From Rostratula benghalensis (Eukaryota > Chordata > Aves > Charadriiformes > Rostratulidae): a stretch of 64,000 bases of DNA. The position numbers and the translations under genes were made by a program. This document shows positions 13,648-27,973 of this stretch, piece after piece. Each line of letters begins with the position of its first letter. The stretch's first letter is position 1. The notes under the pieces were generated by a model. That model was not told the DNA's origin, made no database searches, and saw only the letters and a list, made by a program, of their open reading frames with translations. The stretch spans positions 7,138,607 to 7,202,606 of the forward strand of contig VXAI01000020.1 in assembly GCA_013399305.1 (NCBI GenBank), written 5' to 3'.

Positions 13648-14350
13648 GTTTGGGAGGAATAACCCTGTGCACCAGTACAGGTTGGGGGCTGACCTACTGG
13701 AGAGGAGCTCTGTAGAAAAAGACCTAGAAGAAGTGGTGGCCAATAGGATGACCATGAGCCAGCAATCTGCCCTTGTGACCAAGAAGGCCAGTGGCATCCT
13801 GGGGTGCATCAAGAAGAGTGTGGTCAGCAGGTCAAGGGAGGGTATCCTCCCCCCTATACTCTGCCATGGTGAGGCCCCATCTGGAATACTGTGTCCAACT
13901 CTGGGCTCCCCAGTTCAAGAAGGACAGGGAGCTGCTAAAGATGGTACAGCAAAAGGCTACAAAGATGATGAGGGGCCTGGACCACCTCTCTTACAAGGAA
14001 AGGCTGAGGGACTTGGGTGCAGAGGAGAGAAGACTAAAGTGAGATCTGATCAATACCTGTAAGTATTTAAAGGGTGAGTGTCAAGATGATGGACCTAGTC
14101 TTATTTCAGTGGTACCCAGTGACAGGGCAAGCGGTAATGGGCACAAACTTGACTAAGCATGAGGAGGAACTTCTTTCCTTTGAGAGTGCCAGCCCTAGAA
14201 CAGGCTGCCCAGAGAGGTGATGGAATCTCCCATCTCTGGAGACATTCAAAACCTGCCTGGACATGTTCTATGTGCAACCTGCTCTAGGTAGACCTGCTCT
14301 GGGAGATCTAGCGATCCCTTTCAACCCTACATCATTCTGTGATTCTGTGG
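13648..14350 (+). mobile_element. CR1 LINE, 5'-truncated 3' fragment with broken ORF2 end
   Basis: The sequence encodes the C-terminal part of the CR1 reverse-transcriptase polyprotein and the 3' UTR. In one frame it reads NNPVHQYRLGADLL and continues to about 13848; after a run of six C at 13849-13854 the homology moves to another frame (VRPHLEYCVQLWAPQFKK onward, stop at about 14042). That shift, plus small deletions later, shows a dead copy. Next come the family's GGCTGCCCAGAGAGGTG and CATTCAAAACCTGCCTGG blocks, and the end is the CR1-type tail CATTCTGTGATTCTGTGG. CR1 inserts are normally 5'-truncated and lack target duplications, as here. Confidence 0.93.
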
Positions 14351-15841
14351 TTGGGTTTTTTTGTTCTTTTTAGTGAAATAAAACCAATTGGATAACTGAA
14401 GTGTAATACATGGGCAAGAACGTTACTATCTGATCTTTTTGCAAGAAGACCCAGTGTAACACTGGCAAATTGATTGGCATAAGCAGATTGTGAAAGGTGC
14501 AGCTCTGCTCATTATGTTCTTCTGCAAAGCACAGCTACAGGTGCTCCTGTCTGGAGCTGGGCCACATCTGGCTGACTCAAATTACAGATGTGCTGCTGTC
14601 CTGCCTGGCCAAATTGCGAATGCAGCCCTTCAGACAGACGTACTCTAAAACACAGTTTCCTAACCAGAGACTTGATTTTGTACTCATCAAGAGCTGATGG
14701 CTTGTCCTGCTATTTGTCTTTACCTGTTTCTACAAAAACACACTCAGGCTTTTCATCTTTCTTATCATTACTGAGATTAAAATTCAGGAAAGAATCCTAT
14801 AAAGTGTATCTGTGAAAGGAACATTTGCATCATCAAAATCCACGGTCCATAGGTCTGCACTGAAACTGATTTGTCTGGAAATATTAGAGCTGCCTCACCA
14901 ATGTCTAAATGACATAACTGAGGGCTGTGAAGAGGGAGAGAAATCAGAGGCAACAGAAGCACTTGGCACCTGGTGGACTAGGTAAACAATACACAGTTAT
15001 TTGTTCCACTATGGAATAGTATTTATCCACAAGTTACTTTAGATGTGCTTGGTTCTTTAGAGATTAATGGAGCTTCACTGTCAGCATCTCAGTCCCTCTT
15101 TAAGACCATTTCTCACTCCATCTCCACTTTACAGAAAATAGATGGCTTGTTCATTTTATGCAGATTACACCAACAATAAAACAATAAGCAGCTTCTTTAT
15201 AGCATCCCTCAGAAATACTGCTGTTCTACCATTCTCCCTTCATTCCTTTATGTTGGGAAGCAGCAGTATAGTCCAACCATTCTCTTTGTAAGAAGTTTTA
15301 TTTGCTTCTGTCTTTTGAGAATTCACTTGATTTTGTTTCTGTAGTTGAACATTGATGATTTCAGATAACAAAATAAAAAGAAGGTGGTCTTTGTCCCATC
15401 TAATGATGACATTGTGCAGTATTCGTGAGCAGCAAACTTCATTACCCAAACAGGTGAGAACAGCAGTCCCCATTTTCTGGCCTTGTAGCTTTTGCACTTC
15501 ATTTGTTTGCTCTTGAAGGTGATTTACTTCATTTGGGATCTCCCATTATGCAAAATCTGAAACTGCTCTTAGGTTCTTCTCCTCCCCTCTTATATGCAAA
15601 CAGGATCAAAGAAAGCAGTAGTGAAACTGCTGCCCAAAAAGTGTAAGTGCCTGGCCAAAGCACTCCTTTCATCGGGCACACTCGCATGTTTTCTGGATAA
15701 AGGTCACTCTGGATCTTTTTTTGTATACCTTTGAATTCCTACCTGAAGATTCTTCAGTAAACCTACATAGGTTTTTCAAACTTCTGCTATGGAAAAAAGA
15801 AAAGGTTTGTTTAATAAATCAGAAGCAACTGCTGTAGATTA

Positions 15842-15908
15842 GTAGTGGTAATGAATAAATAAATAATGATGATGATTTAATTTAAATAACAATAATTATT
15901 ATTAATAT
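15842..15908. repeat. AT-rich simple-sequence patch
   Basis: Short AATAAATAAATAA, ATGATGATG and AATTATTATT runs, all imperfect. Confidence 0.7.
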
Positions 15909-18094
15909 TCACCTACAGAACTGAAATATCTCAAATATTCAGCTCAAGAATCCTCTTTATTTTCTTATATTTGCTGTTTTCTTTTTTCTTTTTTTTAATC
16001 TATGGAAATTCCTAGTAATTCCTGGTGAGCCAAAGCTTCCCATTTCATGGAGGCAACAGGAAAAAACACAAGTATTCCAGAAGACGTACATAAAATATTT
16101 TAGTCTACTTCAGTTGGACGTACTATTCTGTAATTATGGTCTATTACGTGTATAGTAAGTGGCGACTGGAAGGATTTAAGTGGGTTGTATCCACAAGGTT
16201 TTTGTGGTCAGAAAGGTAGTGGGATTCAGACTTCTCTGTATTAAGCTTCCTGTCATTCTACCTAAGAGTCAGTGGCAGAATGTCTCTGAAACAACCAAGA
16301 GTCATTTGAATGGGGGAACTGTATTGAGTAAAGCAGATTAATATTAAGATGCCTGCAATTCAGTTTGCTTTCAGACTAATGTTTTCCCTGAGGAAATTTT
16401 CAACTTTAAGGGCAATAAAATCATAAGCTTAGATTTGACAGGTTGAAAATTACACAGAAGATAAGATGATTCCTTGTCGAGTTGTCTGTTTTTTTAACTA
16501 ACAGAACACACCAGTTTTGCCTGTAGGTTGCAATCCAGATCTAGAAACTCAGAATTTGCTGTTTCTTTTAACTGCACCATTTTGTTCTTTAAGTTGTCAA
16601 TAGGAATTTGCCTCATCCCCTGACAGTGTGCATTGGGTCTGCCGTGCACAAATTCAGTTCACCCTCCAACTTCTGAACATGGAATCTCAGATCCAGGCAG
16701 CTGCTCAAAAGGGTGACCATGAAACAGTGCCAGACTCCTTTTCTTCTTTACCACTTTTTTCTCAATCCTCCTTTTAATTCTTTGTGCTGTACTTAAAAAA
16801 GGGAGATAGTAAGGAGAAATGAGTGAGTTCAAAGAATGAAATTCATGTATGAATGAGAGAATACTAGAGCTATCATATTGGCATCAGAGAGACATGGTGG
16901 GATGGTTGCTGTGACTGGAGTGTTAGAACAGAAGGATACAGGCTCTTTAGGAAGGATAGAAAGGGGAGACAGGGAGGAGGTGTTGCCCTCTGTCAGTGAC
17001 GAGCTGAAGTGCACGGAGCTTTAAATTTCACTGATTATTTTTGTACTGCAAAAGTATTTGTGTATTCAAATGCCCAAATCTGGTGCAAGACGAAATTATA
17101 ATAGTTGATACAGATATAGGGGAGATATCTCCTTGTTTGTTTCAAGGATATAGTGGAAACTGCTGATCAGTTATAGGTCAGATACCTGGATTGCTTTGTT
17201 TGCTCCATTTCTAATGTCTCAGGTGAGCACATGTGCCTGCATTTCCTTCTCTGTCAAGAGAATTTCTGTGCAGTTCTTTTGCATGTGAATTATTGTACAT
17301 GCTGGATAGGAACATGCTATGGATTTTTATACACAGTATGTATAAAGTAGTCCTAATTTTTCCATTTCCTTGTGTTTGTGAAACATGCCCACTTCAAGGC
17401 ACTTTCCTAATTTATATTTCTTTCTTGTTTTTGATGTCTCTGCACACCAGTACAGCTTCAGATTAGACAGCTTACTTCTAACTACTGATTTAGATACACT
17501 TATGGGTAAAGAAACTACCGAAAACTTTTTACTCTTATGGTGGGGAAAGAAACAGCTTTCTGCTTCAGCAAATGCTTATGCATATTTATTGAATAACTTC
17601 TTTCAGGATGTTATAATGAGCTTGCTTATCAGTGAAAATGACTTGAAGTAGTCTCAGATCTCAATATCTGTGATTCCAATTAGGAATTTAATAAATGCTG
17701 AAACCTTTTAAATCCTTCATTTATTCATAATGTAGCATGACAATAAACAGCTGATGACAGTGGAGAAACTCAACAGAAATGCACTGTCTAGATTAATTAT
17801 TTTTTTTTTGTTAGCTTGCAGAGCCTGCATCTGTGACCATGACATGCTTAACTTCAGAGAACTCATTATTACTTCCATTGTGTTCTAGCGGTTTTCATCC
17901 TTCACAGTCAGAGGTGGGCAACTGATTTTAAAGAATTTCCATGCTTGAGGGATGGATAAACACTCCTTTATTGCTTCATGCCCCAATAGGATAACCAGGT
18001 CTTCTTAAACAGGAAAATTAAAATATGACAGTGTGTTTTATCCGTGTTTTATTTTACACTCCTACAGAAAGAGAAAATAAGCAAAATAAGCAAA

Positions 18095-18112
18095 TTTTTT
18101 TTTTTTTTTTTT
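18095..18112. repeat. Poly-T run (18)
   Basis: Uninterrupted T run. No retrocopy or LINE body is recognisable on either side. Confidence 0.85.
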
Positions 18113-19826
18113 ACTTTGAAGACAAAATGTATTACTGCCTAACCTTGGAAATTTATGTTATTTAAAAGTTTGATGGTAGATTGTAAGAAATAGGGACTGT
18201 AGTTTTACACCTGGACCTCTCAAAATGCATGAGTAACTAGATTCTTGCACTTTTCTATATGGCTTTGCTGCCTTATGTTACTGACCAGTGATAGTCTGTG
18301 ACAATCATGAACTGAATTGGTTGCTCCAAGCCAGCCAGTATCTGAGAGACAGTTGATAGGTATTTTTATAGCTTACTCTTGAGAAATATCTATGACACTA
18401 CAGCTGTCACTTATGTATTAGATGCAATATAGTTTCTGGTGTTCTAAGTAAAATGGTAGTCAGTCAGAGGTATTTGGAGTGAACCAGCTTCTCGCTGTCT
18501 CACTGCAAATAATCAGTCCAATGTACTTGTGAGAGTAGGAGAGGGTATTCTTACCTTTTCATCAGATGGCTCCTATAGATTGACATCTGATACAATCTGC
18601 TAAGTACTTTGCATGCTCGTGTAGCTGCCATTCTTGGGAGATTTCTCAGCCTTCTTGCAATATCTGAGGAGTTTATCTGGGTGAATTTTGCAGATCTGTG
18701 GCAACTCCTGAAATCTCCTGTGTAGTACTATTAGAAAGACTGCTGAGTATCAGAAAATTGCAGTTGTTCGTGCACTGCGTGCTTCATAGGCTTGCACTGC
18801 TCTGTTACAGTGTTCAAGACAGCCCTTTGGGCATTTCAAGGAGGTACAGCCTTGCAGAACAAAGAGGTATCAGTAGAGCGTGCACACGTGCTACTGAGCT
18901 TAAGATTTCTAGATCATCTAATTGCTGGGTATGTTTAATGTATCCCTGCAATGTTTAATTTTACATACATGAACAAAATGTCCTTGCAGGAAATGTGGAA
19001 TTTATGTAATCCAGCTGTTAGTGTACATGAATAAAATTCTGTCTGAAGAAAGATGGCAATTGTTGACATTGAAATCAACTAAAACTGATTACATAACTGT
19101 ATACCATCTACAGTAATTGTCTCCTCAAAATAATTTATTTCTATTTTGCAACTATTTTGCCATAGGAAACAAACAGGAAATTGTAACTTCATTTTATTTT
19201 TGCCCAGCACGTGGGAGCTGATAACAAACTAGATCATTATCAGAATTAGAGATATTGTTAGATGGACATTTACTGGATTGCTTTTTTATGGTAATAAAGA
19301 ATTACCTATTGTCAAGTAGAAATTATCTTGCAAAAAATGATGTCAAATTTTGGTCCTGGTTTTAAAAGATTTGCATTTTGTCAGTGACTGAGCAGCCAAA
19401 TTTTGACATGGCATACGAGGACTGGGACTAATTTATAAATAAATATACAGATGGAACCACACATCATGCTGCATTGTCCTTTAAACTTCTGCACCATGGG
19501 TCTTGTCTTTAAAGGCTGGGTAATTACCAGCTGTAAGTTTTTCATTCTTATCTTGAGAGCTACTTCATTAGAAGATCAGCTTCCAGAGGGTTGTAGACTT
19601 CTGTAGCTTTGAATCACTCCATGAATCATATAGGCCAAAAATACTACAGCGCATGGCTTGATGCATGTAAAAACAAGTGTGTTATTGATGCTTAGAGGAC
19701 CAATGGCTCTCTGCATTCCAGTTTTCTCAATTAAAACATTGTCTTCAGAGTTTAAGATTAAATGTACTTGTAGTCATTTGGCCGATGATTGTAAACTTTC
19801 CCTTACTGAACTTCTGCCATTCAGTT

Positions 19827-19849
19827 AAAAAAAAAAAAAAAAAAAAAAA
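19827..19849. repeat. Poly-A run (23)
   Basis: Uninterrupted A run following CATTCAGTT. No AATAAA or gene-like sequence is seen just upstream, so there is no support for a processed pseudogene. Confidence 0.85.
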
Positions 19850-21387
19850 GGTTTACTTTTAAATTGAGTAAATGTGTTATTTTTCATGGCCTTTTTCTAT
19901 AGATGCAATTTTTCAAGAAAAGATCACAACTGGAAATAATCTAGGCATGCTGGTTTTGAAGGTTAAATGTTTTCAGGGGATATCATAATTAGAGACACCA
20001 GATTCATAATTTTATACTTTTGATTTATTTTCCCTTTGAGCGCTTCTGTCTTTTTCAGGCTATGGGAACGTTCTGTCTAAATCAGTAATTAAAAAACACT
20101 ATGATGGTGAATGTGAATTGATATTCCTCTATATCAAAACAAAAATCTGCTGTGTCATCATTATGAATAAAACACTGATGATGAAACAAATAATTTGTAC
20201 ATTTGGAATGTCTCCTGAAACAATTCTTTTTTTTCTGACATAATGCATATTTTCCCTTCAGTGCTTTTTTCACCAGTGAACAATTGCCAGCTCTCCAGCA
20301 AAACTTCCACAGCTCCAGTAATGGAATTTTTTCTGAATCACAGAAAGAAATACCTCTGCTGGAGTTCAGCCCTGATATATTCTGCCAGCACAAGGTCTGT
20401 GCCCTGTGAAAGACCTGTTTCAAGGGTGAATTTTACTCTTCTGGATTACATTTACAGCTTGCAGCTAGCAGACTACTTGTCCTTGACTATTCTTGCACAT
20501 TTGAATTGTGGCACTGAGTTTTTTATAGAAACCTGCAAATTTCATGAAGAGTAAGGATTTTGCTACAAGTACATTTTCTTAAGCAAAAGACAAGAGGCAG
20601 GGGTTTATTACTGTCATAATAAATAAAAAATACTTTCTACAAGATGAACAGGATCTTATAAATGCACTTTTTTTCTTACCTTATTTATATGAACGAAGCT
20701 ACAGAAAACTTATCATCACCATTTATAAATTGTACACAACATAGTTTATCGCTGTTCTTCACTTTTCTGTTCTTTACAAAATATGGACAAAAAATGGGCA
20801 TAAATGGAACAAAAAATTGATAAAGCCATTGTATCCTCACAAGAAAGAAACACAGAGCAGGTACTCAACATCTGATGTTCCGTACGAGCAATTTGATGTT
20901 TTCTTTAAAGAGATGTTTTCTTTCAGTGTCAGCTTTAAATTCCATCCATAACATCAGTAGTAATAGATAAAATAAATGACAGCAAATCACTTGTCTAGAA
21001 ATTAAAGTATTTTTGTCTTTTCACACACTCCTAGTTTTGCTTATAGCATGAAACTATTTTGAAGTTGGTATCTGTGCTGCACCCAGTTTTGGTAGCTTTA
21101 ATGACTATAGGGTAAATATTTTCAAATTGCTTTTCAAAATGCTCTGCAGCTGCCTAGGTAATTTTTCATTTTAATTTTCTGTATAAAAGCAATGCTCGGG
21201 AACTTTGCCTTTCCTATTTGGTTCTGGTTTTTGCACAATCTATGTGTAGAGTGCATTAATATTTGGCATATAATATATTTATCCGTCATATTTTTGGGGA
21301 ATGTAATGTAATTCTGGATTTGGTTCTTGTTGCTGCAGATAAAATACATACAAGTTGAAATTTAATTTACCTGAAATTTAGCTTTTA

Positions 21388-22000
21388 AAAATGGAACTGT
21401 TCTAGAAAAGAGGGTTGGATCTTTGAGAGATCACCCTGTCCAATCCTTCCCTAGAGCATGAGATCAGCTGTACTTGAACCATTCCTGGGATATTTTTATT
21501 GAATTAGTTCTTAATAAAAAAAAGAATAAACACCTCCAGTGGCAGAAGTTTGGAGCTTCCTTAGGCAGATGATTTCTGTGAATGCTTAAGGTTTTTTACC
21601 ACTGGAAAATTCTTCTTAGTGTGTGATCTAAATCTTCCTCAATGTGAATTAGTCCCAGTACTTCCATAAAACATGGACAGCAGTTTGTTTCCATTCTCTC
21701 TGTTCTTTTTATGAGTGCATATACGTATTCATCTATGTGTATATAAAACTATATAGCGACATGTGCTGCCTTCTCTCAGTCATCTCTATTCTAGTCTAAA
21801 ATGACTTAGGTTCTCATAGTATATAGGCCATGTTTTTCTGTTCTGTGATCGTTCTTATTGCTGTCCCCTTACTTTCTCCATCTGCTCCATATTTGGTTTT
21901 TTGACGCATGGTTACAAACTATAAACAGTAGACCACAGGTGTTTTTTCTAGTGCTTGAGCAAATTGGATGGAACAAATGCTCCTTTATTATAGTTTTCTC
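21388..22000 (-). mobile_element. Old, degraded antisense CR1-type LINE
   Basis: Read on the minus strand, this stretch keeps the order of a CR1-family 3' end. Seen on the + strand it has TTGGATCTTTGAGAGATCAC and CTGTCCAATCC (3' UTR), CACCTCCAGTGGCAGAAG, GGAAAATTCTTCTTAGTGTG, and a TTCTGTTCTGTGATCG / CCATCTGCTCC area corresponding to the ORF2 end. Divergence is high and the frame has many stops, so it is an ancient copy, older than the sense copies here. The right boundary is uncertain. Confidence 0.6.
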
Positions 22001-25000
22001 AAGTTATCCTCCATTGGCAGGCTAAGTTAGGGGAACCTTATTTCAGCTGCTGACAGTCTTCTGTTCCTGAAATTAAAATGAAAGCTGTACTAGTAAATTG
22101 TGCTGAGGAACATTAGAATCACACTTCAGTCTCTGGAGTAAAGAAGATCTCTACACTGTAACTAACATTACTGTTAATATTGCAGATATTGCAGAGTTCT
22201 GAAGGTTACAACATCAAAGCGGAAAAAACCAAAAACCAAAACAACACAACAGTTCAGTACAGCACAGTGGGAACAGCTGTTTTTCTGTAAAGTACACTGT
22301 CTGCATTCTCAGAACTAGTGTACTAATCTGACCAAGCCTTGTCTTCATGTCTTCTTACAAATCAGTAAGTGGAAAATTCTGTGAGATCCTTTTGAAGGTA
22401 AGATGCAAGGTAATGGAAATATGCCATCAGCTTTTGACCTTCCCTACTATCGCTCTACACCAGCTCACCACTGTGGTTGATATTGTCCATTTATTGAGGT
22501 AGCGATACATACAACAATAAGAAAAACTCCCTTTTCAGTGAATGGTTGGCTTAATCGTGGATATGGTCATGTAACTAGAAGTGCACCCTCAGTAACTTAA
22601 TACATAAAGTGCATCTCCCTTTGGCTTTACCGTACATTTTCATTCCTTTGGTAGGCCATCTCATAGTGGTAAATATGTTCTGCTGTAAAGGCAAACTTCT
22701 TTTTGATACATCCTGCTTACATTTCTCAAAGAATATTACGTCATTGAGAAATATACAACCTCTAAGTTAAAGTTCCACATTAAAATTGTGATTTTGAACC
22801 TGTATTTCTTGCTCTAATTTTTAGAATTTAGAAACTCAGAGTACTAAGCTAAGCTGTAAAAATCCACTGTCTCACATTTCCTGCTTATTGAAAATAATAG
22901 ATTACTTTTATGTGTCAGATGTCCTCACAAATAGGCAGAATAACTGTAATGCACCTAATGTTTTTTTTCAATTGTGGAATTTTTTAGCGGCACTCTTAAA
23001 CCATTAAAAGCTTGCTTGGGGAAAAAAAAAATAATTCTAAATTACATTCTCCTTCAATTTTTGAACAATATCTCATCTTCCATATCTGTCTTTCAGACAC
23101 TCATTTAGCAGCTCTTACGCATTGCCAGATTGCTGTTCCTGTTTGATACCCTGCTGCTTTTGGTGGGATATCACCGTGCAAACACAGCAGCCTACCAACC
23201 ACGTGGTCAGTGCTGCGGGGAGTTCCAGCTCCCCAAGGCAAATGCGATAGAGAAGATGTAGAGAAATTACTGAAGTTTAGGGTGTAGCATTATCGCAACA
23301 GAACCTTTTCTATCCATTATTTAAAGACTAATTCAGTCTTTTAAAATTTGATTGCTATCTTATTGCTTACACTATGACTTTGTAATTTTTTTATTATGGT
23401 GGATAATGGATATGTTCTGTTCTAAAGCTTGTATTTAGAAAGACTACAGAATTACCATCCGTTGCTTAGTAGTAATGGCATTAATACATATTATGTGCAG
23501 TGGCAGGTATGTGTAAAAACTGAAACATATAGGAAAACATGTAGGAAATCAAAAAAGAGGACACTTTGATTTCAGTTTTAGTTCAGGGCTTTAAAAATGA
23601 CAGGGAAGTGTATGAAAGCACAAAAAGATACTAGCTTAATGCTAGTATTTCAGAAGTACTATCAAAAGCTGTTGCCTTCTTTGCCAATTGCTTTAGTATA
23701 CTGTGAATCAGTTTTAAAGCACTTTGCAAAAACAAAAACTCTGACAGGAAATTAAATTCTAAGTAAGAAATAAATTAAACATGGAGAGTACTATGCTGGT
23801 TTCTATTCATTGAGGAAAACCTCCATGAATTTTTCTGGCGATCCTTGACTTAAGAGACAATCCTTAGGGAGCAATCCAAAAGGAGGATATTTCTCAGAAA
23901 AAGATGGAGGAACTTTCTTGTAAATTTGGGAAGAATGTAGTTTCAGGTAACAGGGATCTTCCTGTATATACAATTGAGACCATGAGGTTGTTTAGAGGCC
24001 TAGGGTCAGCATATATGCCCGTTTATCTATCTAATCACTGTACAGCTGGTGTCATACCAGCGTCTGTTACGTGTAATACTTTCATGTGTTGAATTTACAG
24101 TCTTTGAAAACGTGGTGAACAGCAGAGGCTCTTATGTAACCAGAAAACGCAGAATATGGTCCAGAGGTGAAAAGAAAAGGTACTGCTGTGGGGCCTTTGG
24201 ATTGTGATGATCGTTGGCTGAATGTAATTTGGGATAATGTGCGTGAGACAGATGAGCTTTGACAAAATTACTCTTTTCTTTCTAAGAATTTTAGCATGTT
24301 TTCTATCAACCTCCACAGCACTTTCATTGTTCACTGACTGGGGCAGATTGACCTTCTGTGCCACTTCTTTCCTTATGTGTTTATTGCTTAATTATTACTG
24401 AATTAGAGTGACTATGAAGAAAATACCACAAAAGATTGTGAGAGTTGTTTCTAAATAATTGTTTGATGATGCAAGAGCGCTTCAACTAATTTTACTTTTT
24501 GGTCTCTAAAACTGAAATGGAAAGACAGATCGAAAGAATTTGTTCTTTTCATTAACATTAACATATAAATACAGTTTCAAATACGTCTGAGAGATTTCCC
24601 TTGTTTTGCTCCCAGGATGAACTTTATAGTATAGATGACAAACCATAGCTAATAAAGGTCACTTGAACATTTTTTTTTCAATTCATGTTCATTTAAAAAA
24701 ATGTGGATAATCTCCCTTTAATGAGTTCAGTTTAGCAATAAATTTGGAACTGAAGCATTCAGTCTCCAAAGAGAAGCATATGTAAGTTTATACATTCAAA
24801 TAAAACCCTAGAACAAACATTGTTGGGAAATTGAATCATCATTAGTGGCTACAACAATGGAAAATAATACTTTTTCTTCACATGAGATAACCTGCTTACT
24901 CACACTATTTCTTCATTTTCTAATCTTAATTTGTGGCTATTTCATCAAAAACATTGACAAATCATAAACATTTTGTTTTAAGATTATTACATTTTATCAC

Positions 25001-27251
25001 TGCATGAGTCACAATGAATTACATTTTCTTTTCAAAGTCAGAACTTGTTATTTCTGCTTATGCATTTTGGGGAGCAAGGTCTTTTGAGGGGTTGTTACAG
25101 ATGCCCATTCTATTACTATGAAAAAAATGTCATTACTGTCAATTATAAAAGTGGAAACATTACACTTATTGTTAAATGCTTGTTTGAAGGTAGATGGTGG
25201 GACTAGTGGCATGTTGGTCTCTCAATGAAGTACAGGTGCAGAAGAGGCTTCTCACAACAGCAGTTCCTGTAGCATGTGATTCTAAATGACACTGTGGGGC
25301 TTTAGTAGCTTGGAATGAACTGTTGTGTAAAATGCCACTCTGTCTGTTATAGAACCAGATGTTTGCAGGTGGTTCCTTACATGTAAAAAGTCTGATGGGC
25401 GTGTGAAAAATACACTGAGATTCAACACCTTATTGTTAATGGAGAAGAACTTACTAAGAAATGTGAAGTCCTTAGTGTGTTTGAAGATAATGGCAAAATG
25501 TCCACTGAGGTCATCAGAGGCAACATGTCATCTGCAAAGCTCTGAATAAATAAGGTATAGCTAGCCATAGTAAAATATTTTTGGTGTCTAGTAGATTTCT
25601 GCAGAATTCATAAAAAGACAAATTTGAGAACAAGTTGAATATAAGACAAGTTAATTAAATTACTTATGTGTTCTCTTAGACATCTGACACTTGCCTAGCA
25701 CTTCTGTCTTCATTGTTTAATTTCATCTGATTTCATAAAAGATACAGAAAATTATGATGTGGCATTACCAAAATAATATTCTATTAAAGCATTAAATAGC
25801 CATGATTTATAAGGCATATCAATTTTATTCCATATTCAGAGTAAATCTCATTTCTTATGAAGGTTTGAATATATAAAAATAAATGTCTGCCCAGTCCTTT
25901 GAAAATTAGTGTTAGACATTGCAATATAAAGCTTTAAAACAGGCTGTGCTTTCAGCTACATTACTGTAAAGACAGAGTGTCTTTATTCTTCGTATTGAAT
26001 GCTGTATTTTATACTAAATTTTAATATATGGCATGCATTTATAGAACACTATTAGCACTGAGGTTTGGTTTTACTGTTCTCTGTCATTGTTTTCTTTTAC
26101 CCAGTAATGCTGGTCACTGTTATTGTAGTTATCTCATGTGTAGATTTTCATTTGTGAAAACATTTCTCTTCATGCTGCTGATGCAATTTTTTTTTAACAG
26201 TGGTCATAGAAGTCAACTTTTTCGTAACAGCAACTTTTCATCCAGTCATTTGTGCAACAATTGGCTGTACAATCGTTGAATTTCAATGAGACAGTTTCAC
26301 CACATTCACTTGCAAAACACTGAGTCTGCAGAACCATTGGCTTTCACTTCAGGGTGACTGTTTCTGTGGTGTGTAAGGAATAGGGCAATGTAGTTGTGTA
26401 AATTAATCTGGTTGAATATTTGGAGGGGAAGTGGAATTAGCAGTTACATTATGCCATTTTTGAAGGCAGTGAGCAATCCTCCATAAGTGTAGACATAATT
26501 CCAGCTGCAGCAATATTTTAAATTTTGTGGCATATATGATATAATTAATAAAAAGGGGTATGATTAAAAATACATTTTTGAAGCAAACTGCATGATGTAT
26601 AGTATAATTTAAAGTAAATAAAGTTTGTAATTACTAAATACAGCTTTAAATTGTGTCTTTTTAGACCATAGTTACAGTCATCCTCTTATCAGACGCAAGG
26701 CAAAGTTTGGAATCTATGTCTCAAATGGATTTCTTAGTGTTTGTGAAAATCTTTGAAAGTCACACATCTTTGTATGTTAAAATTGAGATGCACACTCTTC
26801 TCCCTTTTACTTCCATTTTCTGTTAAGTGGAAATGGCTATGTTCACATACTCTTTTTCAGTCCTCATGCTTCTGTGAAGGTGCTTTGACCTGCTGTCCAC
26901 CACCACTCTTCCAGAGGACCTACTGTTTGGTATCAGAGCTGGCTGAAGAGGCAGTTCATCTTGTCCTCCACAGCCCATGTCTACAGTCTAATACAGTGAA
27001 AAGATCTGCCATCACTTTCCATTTATGTTAGTGCACTGGAGCATGGCTGAATGCTCTGACTGTTGTGGCTGAAGTCACTCTTTTAAGATCCAGTAGCCTC
27101 TTCCAGTCCTGTAACAGAAGTGGCAGGTATCTTTTCAAACAAGAGTCTTTGTACTTTTTCATCCTCTCTCACTCTGCTTTGGATGTTGGATCTATAGGTC
27201 TGCATGACTCCTTTCTTCATATAGGTTTATTCCTTAAATGTAAGGTCTCCC
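22001..27251. other. AT-rich noncoding DNA, no gene seen
   Basis: No recognised repeat, RNA or exon. Open frames stay below about 92 codons. Confidence 0.5.
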
Positions 27252-27283
27252 TTTTTTTTTTTTTTTTTTTTTTTTTTCCCCCC
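27252..27283. repeat. Poly-T (26) joined to poly-C (6)
   Basis: A long T run is followed by six C and then ACAG. It looks like an extreme polypyrimidine tract with an AG at 27286-27287. Whether it is used for splicing is unknown. Confidence 0.85.
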
Positions 27284-27973
27284 ACAGATAAAACCTTTGT
27301 CTCTAGCTTTTACACTTTCATTTATAAAAAGACAATTTTCCTTTTGTGATGGACCAGTCATAGGCAGAAAGGCAGAAATAATGCCCCTAGACCAATCTCA
27401 GATGGCATCTCATGTCAGTTTTTCGGTATTCATATATCTGAAAACTGATGGATAATTTGAAGTGCAATTTATTCTGTGAAATTGTTAAATTCTGGAATGG
27501 AGAAAGGTATTCAAAAGTTATGTTCACAGTTTGATACAGATATGTCTTATTTTCTCAAAAAAGACTAGTAAAAAAAGTGCTACCTAACCAACCAGGCAGC
27601 CAGCCCCAGCATCCCTCTGATATGCTGAAACTCCAAGGAGCTTCAGTGAAGAACAAAATAAAACTCAAAGTGCTCTGGGTTCAGCTCTCAGCTGTTTTGG
27701 TGTAGACTTCAAGTAGTGTTGGTATTCTGATAAACTCGATTTAGTAGATGAGAACATAACCCAGCCTAGGCAAATCCCCATTTATGCATCTGCATTGTAG
27801 TGCTACAAAAGGGTATATCCTATTACCTTAATAACCAGAAAGTATGTCCTTTCAGAGAGTTAATCCAATATTTAACCCACCTAAAGTCTTCACATAAGTT
27901 AAAACTGCCATGGAAAAGGCAACAATTCTGTCATTTTGCTGAAGCTATGTTTTAGAGTATCATAACCTTTGGT

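Larger units (their letters stand above)
14351..21387. other. AT-rich noncoding DNA, no gene seen
   Basis: Only homopolymer and simple-sequence runs are recognisable. No open frame exceeds about 113 codons, and none resembles a protein. Confidence 0.5.

Noticed and set aside
13622..14062. 146-codon frame as a possible host gene
   Set aside because: It is the CR1 ORF2 end, read out of frame after the C-run.
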